NCBI RefSeq assembly: GCF_027587205.1 | Contig: NZ_JAPDOD010000024.1 | Coordinates: forward strand, 88,497-152,496 | Length of the DNA: 64,000 bases | Reading direction: 5' to 3' | Source: Solirubrobacter ginsenosidimutans | Lineage (GTDB): Bacteria; Actinomycetota; Thermoleophilia; Solirubrobacterales; Solirubrobacteraceae | In this document: positions 13,989 through 23,970 of the stretch, in pieces | Numbering within the stretch: position 1 is the stretch's first letter | How the letters are laid out: every line of letters begins with the position of its first letter | Notes under the pieces: model-generated | Databases searched by the model: none | What the model saw: the letters and a program-made list of their open reading frames with translations, nothing else | What the model was told of the DNA's origin: nothing | Position numbers and translations under genes: made by a program

Positions 13989-14228
13989 CTAGCCGAGCAG
14001 GTAGTACAGGGTCTGGAACATCGCGATCGTCACGACGACCGCGGTGCCGAGCAGCACGAGCACGAGCAGGAAGAAGCGCATCGAGCCGTGGCGATGGCGG
14101 CGATCGGCCTGACGCTTGAGCTCGCGACGCTCCGCGCGCCGGCGCAGCAGCTCGCGGCGCTCGCGGTCCTCTTCGATCTCCTCGAAGAACGCGTCCTCGA
14201 TCTCGGCGATGCTCTGGCGCATGCGCAT
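13989..14228 (-). CDS. Small tail-anchored membrane protein, unknown
   Basis: A 79-residue protein with a highly charged helical cytoplasmic part (IAEIEDAFFEEIEEDRERRE, then arginine-rich) and a single C-terminal membrane helix (FFLLVLVLLGTAVVVTIAMF). It converges on csrA with a 7-bp gap and follows the nuclease gene by 12 bp on the same strand, so it may share that transcript. I recognise no family. Confidence 0.65.
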   Translation of the reverse strand: MRMRQSIAEIEDAFFEEIEEDRERRELLRRRAERRELKRQADRRHRHGSMRFFLLVLVLLGTAVVVTIAMFQTLYYLLG

Positions 14229-14240
14229 GGGCAGAGAAAT

Positions 14241-14693
14241 CTAACAGCGGCTCCATAACCCACGGTGGTCGCGCTTGGCCGCGGCCGCCAGTTGCCGCAG
14301 CTCGGCGGCGTGCGCGAGGTTCGGCGCGATCTCGAGCGGCTTTCCATAACCCAGGCGGACCAGCTCGGCGTTGACCAGCAGATCGCCGCGCCAGACGTAG
14401 GCCAGCAGCCGCCCGTAGCGGTCACGCGCCTCGGCGTCGTATTCGAGCCGCACGTCGCGCCCGAGCACGAGCTTGGCGTTCTCCTTCGCCGCGCTCTTGG
14501 CGAAGCACTGCACCCGCACGCCGGGCTTGACGGACTCGGGCGTGTCGACGCCGATGTAGCGCACGCGCTCGCTGCGCCCGTCCACCCGCACGACGATCGT
14601 GTCGCCGTCGACGACGCGCTCCACGCGCGCGGCGTTGCGCACACCGCCGCCACAGCCGGTCAGCAGGAGGGTCAGGACGAGCAGTCGCTTCAT
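14241..14693 (-). CDS. Thermonuclease-like (SNase) lipoprotein
   Basis: Exported calcium-dependent nuclease fold of 150 residues. MKRLLVLTLLLTGC is a lipoprotein signal with a lipobox Cys at residue 14. The SNase (OB-fold) core is seen in VVDGDTIVVRVDG, VRYIGVDTPES (catalytic Arg/Asp/Thr/Glu region), CFAKSAAKENAKLVLG and DRYGRLLAYVW, with the last conserved Arg. The size fits a compact SNase domain. The frame is open far upstream, but that is antisense to the malic enzyme gene and not used. Confidence 0.88.
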   Translation of the reverse strand: MKRLLVLTLLLTGCGGGVRNAARVERVVDGDTIVVRVDGRSERVRYIGVDTPESVKPGVRVQCFAKSAAKENAKLVLGRDVRLEYDAEARDRYGRLLAYVWRGDLLVNAELVRLGYGKPLEIAPNLAHAAELRQLAAAAKRDHRGLWSRC

Positions 14694-14738
14694 ACCCGCA
14701 GAGAGGCCAGGGGCGCGAAACCTCGCCCCCGTGCCACG

Positions 14739-16213
<1,475 letters not shown>

Positions 16214-16217
<4 letters not shown>

Positions 16218-17140
16218 GCGGAAACGGAGCTCGCGGCTTCCTCGTAGACCTTCACGAAGCGCAGGTACTTCTCGGCGATCAGGTCGGAAGCCTGGTCGCG
16301 GGTCAGCGACTCGTCGAGGAAGCCCTTCAGGGCGTCCCACCAGATCGAGCGGCCGATGGCGAAGCCGATGAACCCGTCGACGGGCGCGGCCTCACCGAGC
16401 CAGTGGTCGACCTTGTCGTCGGAGGCGCCGCGGCCCAGGAGCACGCTCTTGACGTTCTCGCGGCCCTCGCCCTTACGGGCCTGGTCGGAGAGCATCTGCG
16501 CGTCGGCTCGCGTGTCGACGCCCTCGATCTTCCAGATGTCGACCTCGACGCCGGCGTCCTGGTAGTGCTCGATGACGCGGCGCATCAGCTCGGGGCGAAG
16601 CTCGGCGTCGTAGCGGTCGGCGTCGCCGCCGACGGCCTCCAGCTGCGCGTCCTCGGCCGGCACCAGCAGCTCGAAGAGGAACTTGCGGTCGTTGGCGTGC
16701 AGCCAGTCCGCGAGCTGCTTGAGCCGCGCGGTCTGGCGCTCGTTCATGCCGGGGTCGCCGTCCGGGTTGTGCCGGACGAGGACCTTGGTCGCCAGCAGGT
16801 CGTACTTGGCGATGTGCGCGGGGAAGTCGTCGCCGTACTGGAAGTCGAACTCGTTCTGGCCCGACTTCTCGGCGGGCATCGTCAGCGAGAGGCCTTCCTT
16901 GGGCGCGAGCTCCGGGATGTCTGAGCCGAACTGCTCGTCGACCAGCACACCCGCCGAAGAGGCGTCAAGGCCCTGCTTGACGGCCTTCTCCATGCCTTCG
17001 TAGATCAGCTTCTTCGCGTCGGAGATCGTCGCGGTCTGTTCGGGCGTCGGATCGCCCTCGATCCCGAACATCTTCTTCTGGAACGACCCCCGGTGATCGA
17101 AGGCCAGGATGTAGAGCTTGCCGTCGTAACCGAGGGCCAT
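16214..17140 (-). CDS. DUF2090/IolC-C-like aldolase family protein
   Basis: A 308-residue TIM-barrel-type protein. It starts MALGYDGKLYILAFDHRGSF, and has SSAGVLVDEQFGSDIP, VLVRHNPDGDP, LLVPAEDAQLE, IWKIEGVDTRADAQM and FAIGRSIWWDALKGFL. These match the DUF2090 family related to the C-terminal half of IolC and 2-deoxy-5-keto-gluconate-6-phosphate aldolase, and the DHR, KIEG and GR motifs fit a phosphate-binding aldolase barrel. The ATG at 17140 has GAGG nine nt upstream and is preferred to the TTG at 17146. No inositol genes are nearby, so the substrate is uncertain. Confidence 0.85.
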
Positions 17141-17197
17141 CGTCAATTACCTCGCGCAGTCGTACTGAACCGTGAAGCCCCTACTCTACGCGGCCTC

Positions 17198-18307
17198 ATG
17201 GAGCCGAAGTTCAGCGGCCCCGCGTACACGGTCGGCATCGAGGAAGAGCTGATGATCCTCGACCCGACCACGTACGCGCTGGCCAACGCGATCGACGACC
17301 TGGTGCAGGACTCGCCCCACGGCGAGATCAAGCCCGAGCTGATGGAGTCGGTGCTCGAGATCTCGACCAACCCGTGCGCGGACATGCCCGAGGCCTCCAC
17401 GGCGCTGCGGGCGCTGCGGCGTCAGGTTCGCGACATCGCCGACAAGCAGGGCCTGCGCATCGGCTCCTCCGGGACGCACCCGCTCGCGCACTGGGAGGAC
17501 CAGCGGATCACCGCCGCCACGCGCTACCGAGATCTGGTGGACGCGCTGCGCTTCGTCGCCCGCCAGGAGCTGATCTTCGGCCTGCACGTCCACATCGGCC
17601 TCGACGACCGCGACAAGGCGATCCACGTCGCCAACGGGATGCGGGTGCACGTGCCGATCCTGCTCGCGCTGAGCGCGAACTCGCCGTTCTGGCGCGGCGA
17701 CGACTCCGGCCTGGCCTCGACCCGGATGCCGATCTTCCGTCAGTTCCCGCGCGTCGGCATCCCGCCCTACTACAAGGACTGGGACGACTACGAGCGCCGG
17801 ATCGGCTTCATGGTCGAGGCGGGCGTGATGGAGGACTACACCTGGCTCTGGTACGACGTCCGCCCGCACCCGAACTTCGGCACCGTCGAGATCCGGGCGA
17901 TGGACGCCCAGACCCACGTCGAGCACACGCTCGGGCTGGCGGCGCTGATCCAGGCGATGGTCAAGGAGCTCTGCGAGCACTTCGACGCCGGCAAGCAGCT
18001 GCGCGACTACCCGTACGAGATGCTCGACGAGAACAAGTGGCTCGCGTCGCGACACGGACTCGAAGGCGAGCTCGTCGACCTGCCGGACCGCGAGCGGGTG
18101 AGTGCCAAGGCGCTCGCGCAGCGGCTGTATGACCGGTTGCTCGGGCACGCGCAGGACCTCGGCGCCGAGCACGAGCTGGAGGGCGTAACGGACCTGCTGG
18201 AGCGCGGCAACGGGGCCTACCGGCAGCGCAAGGTCTACGAAGCCAACCGCGACTTCAGCGAGCTCCTGCGCGACATCGTCGCCGCCTCCGCGCCCGAGTT
18301 TGCATAA
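17198..18307 (+). CDS. Carboxylate-amine ligase, YbdK/GCS2 family
   Basis: ATP-dependent ligase of the glutamate-cysteine ligase type 2 family, 369 residues. Motifs are YTVGIEEELMILDP (metal-binding Glu), LMESVLEISTNPCAD, GTHPLAHWEDQRIT, FGLHVHIGL, LALSANSPFWRGDDSGLAS and RPHPNFGTVEIRAMD. In actinobacteria such proteins may make gamma-glutamylcysteine or act on other amines; the exact partner is not determined. The ATG at 17198 is chosen because the family N-terminus begins there. It is divergent from the aldolase-like gene. Confidence 0.92.
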   Translation: MEPKFSGPAYTVGIEEELMILDPTTYALANAIDDLVQDSPHGEIKPELMESVLEISTNPCADMPEASTALRALRRQVRDIADKQGLRIGSSGTHPLAHWEDQRITAATRYRDLVDALRFVARQELIFGLHVHIGLDDRDKAIHVANGMRVHVPILLALSANSPFWRGDDSGLASTRMPIFRQFPRVGIPPYYKDWDDYERRIGFMVEAGVMEDYTWLWYDVRPHPNFGTVEIRAMDAQTHVEHTLGLAALIQAMVKELCEHFDAGKQLRDYPYEMLDENKWLASRHGLEGELVDLPDRERVSAKALAQRLYDRLLGHAQDLGAEHELEGVTDLLERGNGAYRQRKVYEANRDFSELLRDIVAASAPEFA

Positions 18308-18352
18308 ACGTCGGGCCTGGGGCCTCCGGCGGCGTATCCTTGGACCTGTCTC

Positions 18353-19105
18353 ATGTCGAGCGGCCCGGATCTGTACCTCGTCTGCAAGAGCTGCGGCGCG
18401 GAAGTCTCTCCGTACATCACGGAGTGTCCTTACTGCGGAACGCGGATCCAGAAGCGCGCGCCCAAGCTCGACCGCGGTGGTGTGCCCAAGGCGCCGCGCC
18501 GCGCCCGCTCGCGGCCCCAGCTGCCGCGGCTGCGCCCGGGTGAGATCCCCGGCATCCGCGCCGACACCCGCCCGTGGGCCGTGTGGGTGCTCGTCGTCGC
18601 GTCGCTGCTGGTCACCGTCGGGCTGAAGTCCAACCTCCTGCACTACGACGACCTCGCGCTCGCCACCGGGCTCGAGGACCCGTGGCGCGCGGTCACGACG
18701 CTCTTCGCGTACCAGTCGACCGGCTACGAGGCGGTCACCGTCGGGACCATCGCCCTCTTCGGCTTCCTGCTCGAGCGCCGGCACGGGTGGTGGGCGCCGC
18801 TGCTCGTCTTCCTGCTCGCGGGCGCCGGCGGCGCGTACGTGGCGGTCGTGGTCGCGGGCGAAGGCCTCGCGTTGGGCGCCAACGGCGCCGCGCTCGGCCT
18901 GCTGGCGGCGTGGGCGATGCGCGACATCCTCGGGCGCCGCAAGGGCTTCGAGGACGAGAGCGACCTCCTGGGCGTCCTGGCCATCGCCGCGGTGCTCGTC
19001 CTGATGCCGCTCGCCACGACGGACGCCAGCGGCGTCGCGGGCGTGGTCGGCGGCGTGATCGGCATCATCCTCGGGCTCGGTTTCGCCCGCCTGCGCGAAC
19101 GCTGA
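18353..19105 (+). CDS. Rhomboid-fold membrane protein with zinc ribbon, catalytic residues missing
   Basis: Residues 10-35 form a four-cysteine zinc ribbon (CKSCG...CPYCG), then a basic linker, then a six-helix rhomboid-like membrane domain. The expected serine motif GASGA reads GANGAALG, so the nucleophile is Asn, and the last helix (GVAGVVGGVIGIILGLG) keeps the glycine packing motif but lacks the catalytic His. I therefore expect a pseudoprotease rather than an active intramembrane protease. The gene is 45 bp after the carboxylate-amine ligase and may be co-transcribed with it. Confidence 0.8.
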   Translation: MSSGPDLYLVCKSCGAEVSPYITECPYCGTRIQKRAPKLDRGGVPKAPRRARSRPQLPRLRPGEIPGIRADTRPWAVWVLVVASLLVTVGLKSNLLHYDDLALATGLEDPWRAVTTLFAYQSTGYEAVTVGTIALFGFLLERRHGWWAPLLVFLLAGAGGAYVAVVVAGEGLALGANGAALGLLAAWAMRDILGRRKGFEDESDLLGVLAIAAVLVLMPLATTDASGVAGVVGGVIGIILGLGFARLRER

Positions 19106-19108
19106 GCG

Positions 19109-21328
19109 TCACTCGGCCCTGAGCACCTGCGCGGCGCTCGCCCGCGCGGCGTTGCGGGCGGGGAGCGAGCTGGCCAGCGCGGTGACGGCGAGCACGCACG
19201 GCACGATCAGCGCGAGGGCGAGCGGACCGGGGGTGCCGACGATGTCCGCGCCCTCGCTCGGGCTCATCGCGCTCATCAGCGCCCGGAAGAGCACGATGCC
19301 GACCGGAATGCCGAGCACGATCGCGATCGCGCCGAGCGCCGCCCCACCGGAGTTCACGACGGCCAGGATGCCGCGGGGCGTCAGTCCCAGCGCCTTCAGG
19401 AGCCCGAAGTCGCGGGCCCGCTCGCGGGTCACCAGCAGCAGTGTCGTCAGGAGATTCACGAGGCCGACGGCCACCAGCAGGGCGCTGGAGCCGTAGACGA
19501 TCGGCCGTACGTCGGCGCGCTCCTGCCGGACCTCGGCGCTGACGAGCTCGGCCTGGACGCCGCGGCGCTTGAGGTCGCCCGCGATCTTCGTCCCGTCCGC
19601 GCCGGGCGTGAAGTCCGCGATCACATCTCCCTGGGGCGCGTTCGGGACCGTGGCGCGGCTGAAGATCACGATCTCGCCGTCGTTGTCGGGCTCGACGTGG
19701 CGGCCGACGAGCTTCACCGTGAACGGCTTGCCGTCGGCGCGCAGCGTGACCGTGTCGCCGAGCTTCGCCTCGAGCCGGTCGAAGAAGCCGCGGCCGGCGA
19801 TCGCCTCGCCGGGCCCGGCGAACATCCGGCCGTCGGGAACGGCGTAGGGGAACGCCTGGAAGCCGTCGCCGACCGCGCGGGCCTGCAGCTCGCCGCGGGC
19901 CGTCGTGACCGGGAAGCTCGCGAGCGTGGTGGCGCGGGCGATGCCGGGCTCGGCCTGGACGCGCTGCAGGGCGTCCTGCGTCGAGCCGTCGCCGGGCGAG
20001 ACGCGCACGTCCCACGGCTTCGCGCGCAGCGCGGGGTCCTCGATCACGCGGCTGTAGGTCGCCTCCATCGAGAGTGCGGCGACCAGGGTGATCACCATCA
20101 TCGTCAGCGCCCCGATGGTCAGCGCGGCGCGTGCGCGGCTCGTGAACGCGTCCTTGACGCCGAGGCGGCCGGTGGCGGGCAGGTGCAATGCCGCGGCGAC
20201 CCGGGCGGCGCGCGAGGCGCCCCCGGTCAGCGAGGCGCGACCCAGCGCGAGCGCGTCGACGGTGTTCAGCCGCCCCGCACGGAGCGCCGGCAGGGCCGCG
20301 AACAGCGCGACCGCGGCGACGATCAGTGCCAGCGAGGCGAGCAGCGTGAGCGGCTGGAACGCGCTCGGCGTGGGCGTCGCCAGCAGGTTGGACATCGGCT
20401 TCAGCAGCAGTGGGGCGATCGCCGTGCCCGCCGCGAGGCCGAGGATGCCCGCCGCGACGGCGAGCGCCGCGTACTCGGCGACCAGCAGGCCGACGACGCC
20501 GCGCGGGGTGACCCCGATCGCCTTCAGCAGCCCGATCTCGCGCCGCTGCGCGAGCACCCGCCCGCTTATCACCGTCGCGACCGTGAACCCGACCGCGATC
20601 AGCGCGAGCAGCGTGTTGACGCCGATGATGATCGTGTTGGTGCGCGCCTGGTCGGTGATCGTGTCGCGGACGTCGTGCCAGTCGGTGAAGCGCAGGCCGG
20701 GGTGGGCATGCAGGGCGGCCTGCTTGAAGGCGTCGGTGGCCTCGGGGTCGTCGAGGCGGATCGCCGCGCGGGTGGTGGGGCCCGTGAGGCCGGGGGTCCA
20801 GACGATGCCGGGCCGCCAGCGCGGGTAGGTCGCCTGCTCGGTGCTCACGGCGAAGCCGGTGATGCGCATGGTGCGGCCGTCGGTGCGCAGCGTGTCGCCG
20901 ACGCGCAGGTTGGATTCCTTGGCGAAGCTGCGCTCCGCGAGCGCCTCACCGGGCGCGGACGGCCGGCGGCCGTCGGTCACCTCCGGGACGTCGACCGGGG
21001 CGCTCGTGGCGGGCAGCGCCTCGAGGCCGAGCGAGACCGGGGTGCCACCGAGCGTGGTGACCGCCCGTTTGACGGGGCGGTCGTCGCTCGCAGCGACGCC
21101 GGGCAGGTGGGCGAGGTCGCTGAGGTCACCGTCGCCGTAGGCACTGACGTGGGCGCCGCGTGTCGCGGTCTGGGCGGCGTCGAACGGGTCGTCGAGGCCC
21201 TGGCGAAGCGCCAGCGTGACGACGAGCGCGGTGGCGGCGGCGAAGATCGCGAGCGCGGTCAGCCCGGTCTGGACGGGGCGGCCGGCGAGGTCGGCGCGGG
21301 CGATCCTGAGCGCGGCGGCGTACGTCAT
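19109..21328 (-). CDS. FtsX/MacB-type ABC transporter permease
   Basis: A 739-residue permease with two FtsX domains. An N-terminal membrane helix (GLTALAIFAAATALVVTLAL) leads to a large extracytoplasmic domain, three helices around residues 235-360 (LLALIAVGFTVATVISGRVL, GLLVAEYAALAVAAGILGLA), then a second helix (ALTIGALTMMVITLVAALS), a second periplasmic-type domain and three final helices (VVNSGGAALGAIAIVLGIPV). It starts 7 bp after the ATPase gene, with an AGCGGAG site. Such systems export lipids, peptides or drugs, or drive cell-wall remodelling; the substrate is unknown. The two halves look like internal duplication. Confidence 0.92.
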   Translation of the reverse strand: MTYAAALRIARADLAGRPVQTGLTALAIFAAATALVVTLALRQGLDDPFDAAQTATRGAHVSAYGDGDLSDLAHLPGVAASDDRPVKRAVTTLGGTPVSLGLEALPATSAPVDVPEVTDGRRPSAPGEALAERSFAKESNLRVGDTLRTDGRTMRITGFAVSTEQATYPRWRPGIVWTPGLTGPTTRAAIRLDDPEATDAFKQAALHAHPGLRFTDWHDVRDTITDQARTNTIIIGVNTLLALIAVGFTVATVISGRVLAQRREIGLLKAIGVTPRGVVGLLVAEYAALAVAAGILGLAAGTAIAPLLLKPMSNLLATPTPSAFQPLTLLASLALIVAAVALFAALPALRAGRLNTVDALALGRASLTGGASRAARVAAALHLPATGRLGVKDAFTSRARAALTIGALTMMVITLVAALSMEATYSRVIEDPALRAKPWDVRVSPGDGSTQDALQRVQAEPGIARATTLASFPVTTARGELQARAVGDGFQAFPYAVPDGRMFAGPGEAIAGRGFFDRLEAKLGDTVTLRADGKPFTVKLVGRHVEPDNDGEIVIFSRATVPNAPQGDVIADFTPGADGTKIAGDLKRRGVQAELVSAEVRQERADVRPIVYGSSALLVAVGLVNLLTTLLLVTRERARDFGLLKALGLTPRGILAVVNSGGAALGAIAIVLGIPVGIVLFRALMSAMSPSEGADIVGTPGPLALALIVPCVLAVTALASSLPARNAARASAAQVLRAE

Positions 21329-21334
21329 CTCCGC

Positions 21335-22063
21335 TCACACCCCCAGCTGCATCAGGCGGTTGACGGTCGAGGCGACGTCGCCGCGGCCCGCGTCCAAGCG
21401 CGTCTCGTTGGCGATCGTGCCGTCGCGCATGGTCAGGACGCGGTCGGCGCGCGCCGCGACGCGGGCGTCGTGGGTGACGAGGACGATCGTCTGGCCGCGC
21501 TCGTCGTGCATCGTCCGCAGCAGGGCCATCACGTCGCGGGCGGAGGCGCTGTCGAGGTTACCGGTGGGCTCGTCGGCCAGCAGGACCTGCGGGCGGTTGA
21601 TCAGCGCGCGGGCGATCGCGACCCGCTGCTGCTGGCCGCCGGAGAGGCGGGTGGGGGACTGGCTGGCATGCTCGGCGATCCCGAGATGCTCCAGCAGCTC
21701 GGTCCGGCGCTGCTTGGCCTCGCGCGTGGTCAGGCCGGCGAGCAGCCCGGGCAGCTCCACGTTGTCGGCGACGGAGAGGTTGCCGATCAGGTTGAAGAAC
21801 TGGAACACGAACCCGATCTCGTTGCGGCGCACGTGCGCCCACCGGGCCTCGGAGAACCCGTCGACCCGGCGACCGGCGAGCTCGAGCTCGCCGCCCGTCG
21901 GGCGATCGAGGCCGCCGAACAGGTTCAGCAGCGTCGACTTCCCGCAGCCGGAGGGTCCGGTCACGGCGACGAACTCGCCCTCCGGGATCTCCACGTCCAC
22001 GCCTCGCAGGGCCCGGATGCCGCCTTCGTATTCGCGGGTGAGGCCGCGCGCGACGATCACCAT
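21335..22063 (-). CDS. ABC transporter ATP-binding protein (MacB/LolD type)
   Basis: Cytoplasmic ATPase of the downstream permease, 242 residues. Walker A GPSGCGKSTLLNLFGGLDRP, the Q-loop region IGFVFQFFNLIGNLSV typical of the LolD/MacB group, signature LSGGQQQRVAIARAL, Walker B VLLADEPTGNLDS, and switch His in LVTHDARVA are all present. The ATG lies inside the last codons of padR (7-bp overlap), so translation is probably coupled and the operon runs padR-ATPase-permease. Confidence 0.95.
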   Translation of the reverse strand: MVIVARGLTREYEGGIRALRGVDVEIPEGEFVAVTGPSGCGKSTLLNLFGGLDRPTGGELELAGRRVDGFSEARWAHVRRNEIGFVFQFFNLIGNLSVADNVELPGLLAGLTTREAKQRRTELLEHLGIAEHASQSPTRLSGGQQQRVAIARALINRPQVLLADEPTGNLDSASARDVMALLRTMHDERGQTIVLVTHDARVAARADRVLTMRDGTIANETRLDAGRGDVASTVNRLMQLGV

Positions 22064-22569
22064 GTCTCGCTCCCGTTCGTCATGCGTTGTTCGCAGAGGT
22101 CGAGCCACTTGAGGTCGGCCTCGAGGTGCAGCGCCGCGCCCTCGACGAGGAGCGCGGTCGTGTCGTCTTGCGTGTGGACGTCGTCGAGCTCCCGCAGCGC
22201 CTGCAGGTAGGCGCTGCGCTGGCGGTCGATCAGCTCGCGCGGGTCGGCGATCCCCGCGGCGCGGGCCAGGACGAGCTTGATGAAGAAGTCGTCCTTGAGG
22301 CGGGTCGCCGGCGTCGAGTCCGCCGCCCACCTCTTGAGCTCGATCTGCCCCTGCTCGGTCAGCCGGTAGACCCGCTTGTTCGGCCGCCCGTTCTGCGCGA
22401 CCGCGTCGTCGTCCACGAGCCCGTCGCGCTCCAGGCGCGAGAGCGTCGTGTAGATCTGCCCGGCGTTCAACGGCGGCAGCACCGCCCCGAACCGCTGCTC
22501 CATCGCGAGCTTGAGCTCATACCCGTGCGCCGGGCCATTCGCGAGCAGTGCCAGGAGCGGATACCGCAT
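22057..22569 (-). CDS. PadR-family transcriptional regulator of the ABC operon
   Basis: A 170-residue PadR protein. The winged helix is RYPLLALLANGPAHGYELK, then QIYTTLSRLERDGLVDDDAV and RVYRLTEQGQIEL, followed by a C-terminal dimerisation region of the Vir_act type (LKDDFFIKLVLARAAG). PadR regulators next to ABC exporters usually repress them until a ligand binds. The gene starts directly beneath a perfect inverted repeat (22570-22601), so autoregulation is likely. There is no ribosome-binding site before the ATG, which fits a nearly leaderless transcript. Confidence 0.93.
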   Translation of the reverse strand: MRYPLLALLANGPAHGYELKLAMEQRFGAVLPPLNAGQIYTTLSRLERDGLVDDDAVAQNGRPNKRVYRLTEQGQIELKRWAADSTPATRLKDDFFIKLVLARAAGIADPRELIDRQRSAYLQALRELDDVHTQDDTTALLVEGAALHLEADLKWLDLCEQRMTNGSETW

Positions 22570-22601
22570 CTAGATACTCGTTATACATACCGAGTATCTA
22601 G
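22570..22601 (-). promoter_or_regulatory. Palindromic operator and -10 region of padR
   Basis: Perfect inverted repeat CTAGATACTCG - 10 nt - CGAGTATCTAG, abutting the padR start codon. The spacer, read on the minus strand, contributes TATGTATAAC, including a good -10 box (TATAAC), which places the transcript start within a few nt of the ATG. The A+T-rich arms stand out in 70% G+C surroundings. PadR proteins bind ATAC/GTAT dyads, so a PadR dimer here would occlude RNA polymerase. The selD stop codon is only 3 bp upstream. Confidence 0.8.
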
Positions 22602-22604
22602 CTG

Positions 22605-23609
22605 TCAACGCACGGCGATCGCCCCCGGTCGGCCGGCGGTGAGGCGGCCGACGGGCCAGCCGTCGATCCCGTCGGCGCTCGGCACGGCGGCGAGGAGGCC
22701 GCCCGAGGTCATCGCGTCGCAGCAGAGGCGCCGGAGCGGGTCTCCGACCGTGTCCGCCCACGTGGTGAAGGTGTCGGCGTCGGCGCGGTTGCGTTTGGAG
22801 CCGCCGGCCAACGCGCGCTCGTCGCTCAGCAGATCCAGGACGCCCTCGATGGCCGGGACGGCGGCGGCGTCGATCTCCGCCGCGCAGCCTGAGGCGAAGC
22901 TCAGCTCGTGGGTGTGGCCGAGGAGGCCGAAGCCGGTGACGTCCGTCAGCGCGTGCGCTCCCGCCGCGCGGGCCTGGTCGGCGGCAACGGCGTTGAGGGT
23001 CGTCATGACCTCGATCCCGCGCGCGACCAGGCCGGGCGACGCCAGGCCCCGTTTGAGCGCGGTGGCGATCGTCCCCGCGCCGAGCGGCTTGGTGAGGACG
23101 AGGATGTCGCCTGCCCGGCCGCCCGCGTTGGTCAGGATCGCCCGCGGGTCGACGACGCCGGTGACCGCGAGGCCGTACTTCGGCTCCGGGTCGTCGATCG
23201 AATGCCCGCCGACGATCGAGGCGCCCGCCGCCGCCACGGCGTCGGCCCCGCCGCGCAGGATCTCGCGCAGCACGTCCGGGCCGAGCGTGTCGAGCGGGTA
23301 GGCGACGAGGTTGAGCGCCGAGACCGGGGTCGCGCCCATCGCGTAGACGTCCGAGAGCGCGTTGGTCGCGGCGATCCGCCCGAACGCGTAGGGGTCGTCG
23401 ACGATCGGCGTGAAGAAGTCGACGGTCTGCACGATCGCCAGCTCAGGCGTGAGCTGGACGACGCCCGCATCGTCGGCCAGGTCGGCCGCGACGAGCACGC
23501 GCGGGTCGGTGGGGCGGGGCAAATCGGCCACGATCGGACGCAGTTGCGCCGCCGAGAGCTTGCAGCCACAACCCGCGCCGTGGCTGAGTGAGGTGAGAGG
23601 CACGGCCAT
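22605..23609 (-). CDS. selD: Selenide, water dikinase SelD
   Basis: Makes selenophosphate from selenide and ATP. The 334-residue protein has the N-terminal catalytic loop GAGCGCKLSA with Cys in the position that is selenocysteine in some homologues and the essential Lys after it, then DDAGVVQL, TVDFFTPIVDDPYAFGRIAA, ATNALSDVYAMGATP, GGHSIDDPEPKYGLAVTG and DVTGFGLLGHTHEL. The motifs indicate an active enzyme. No selA, selB, tRNA-Sec or ybbB is in the window, so whether it serves Sec, selenouridine or a labile selenium cofactor is open. The ATG at 23609 has no clear ribosome site. Confidence 0.95.
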   Translation of the reverse strand: MAVPLTSLSHGAGCGCKLSAAQLRPIVADLPRPTDPRVLVAADLADDAGVVQLTPELAIVQTVDFFTPIVDDPYAFGRIAATNALSDVYAMGATPVSALNLVAYPLDTLGPDVLREILRGGADAVAAAGASIVGGHSIDDPEPKYGLAVTGVVDPRAILTNAGGRAGDILVLTKPLGAGTIATALKRGLASPGLVARGIEVMTTLNAVAADQARAAGAHALTDVTGFGLLGHTHELSFASGCAAEIDAAAVPAIEGVLDLLSDERALAGGSKRNRADADTFTTWADTVGDPLRRLCCDAMTSGGLLAAVPSADGIDGWPVGRLTAGRPGAIAVR

Positions 23610-23631
23610 CGCGTTCGTATGATGGCCGTCA

Positions 23632-23967
23632 GTGGCTTCTGCCCCCCGCCGGGAATACACCGATGCCGAGATCGACGCGGCCGTTGCCGTCCTCTCCGAT
23701 CCGGATCGGCTGGCCCAGGCCCAGCGCGTCGTCGAGCTGGGCGCGCCTGCGCTCCAGCGCATCCTCAACCAGGCCTTGCAAGAGGAGAGCTGGATCGACA
23801 CCGCGCATCAGCAGCAGGTGCTCGAGGCGGCCGGCAAGGCCGACATCGAGGATCGCCTGACGGCGGTGCGGGTCCTGCTCGCCGAGGAGACGCGCGTCGC
23901 GATGCTGATCGGCGTCGCGGTCGGGTTCGAGCTGGCCCACGAGCTCATCGACAACGAGGAGACCTGA
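23632..23967 (+). CDS. Conserved hypothetical protein, first gene of a five-gene operon
   Basis: A helical acidic protein of 111 residues starting at GTG 23632, divergent from selD with a 22-bp gap. Segments include YTDAEIDAAVAVLSDPDRLA, APALQRILNQALQEESWID and a C-terminal amphipathic part (MLIGVAVGFELAHELID). No known motif. It ends 3 bp before the hydrolase ATG, and its last codons supply that gene's ribosome site, so co-translation is likely. Confidence 0.72.
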   Translation: MASAPRREYTDAEIDAAVAVLSDPDRLAQAQRVVELGAPALQRILNQALQEESWIDTAHQQQVLEAAGKADIEDRLTAVRVLLAEETRVAMLIGVAVGFELAHELIDNEET

Positions 23968-23970
23968 GAC

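Noticed and set aside
14265..14738. Upstream extension of the malic enzyme frame
   Set aside because: It lies antisense to the SNase lipoprotein gene, which has a complete lipobox and catalytic motifs.
19697..22210. 837-residue plus-strand frame over the ABC genes
   Set aside because: Composition is shadow-like, and the minus strand carries complete ABC permease, ATPase and PadR genes.
23550..23609. Selenocysteine UGA in selD
   Set aside because: The catalytic position is encoded as Cys and no in-frame TGA occurs before the end of the gene.
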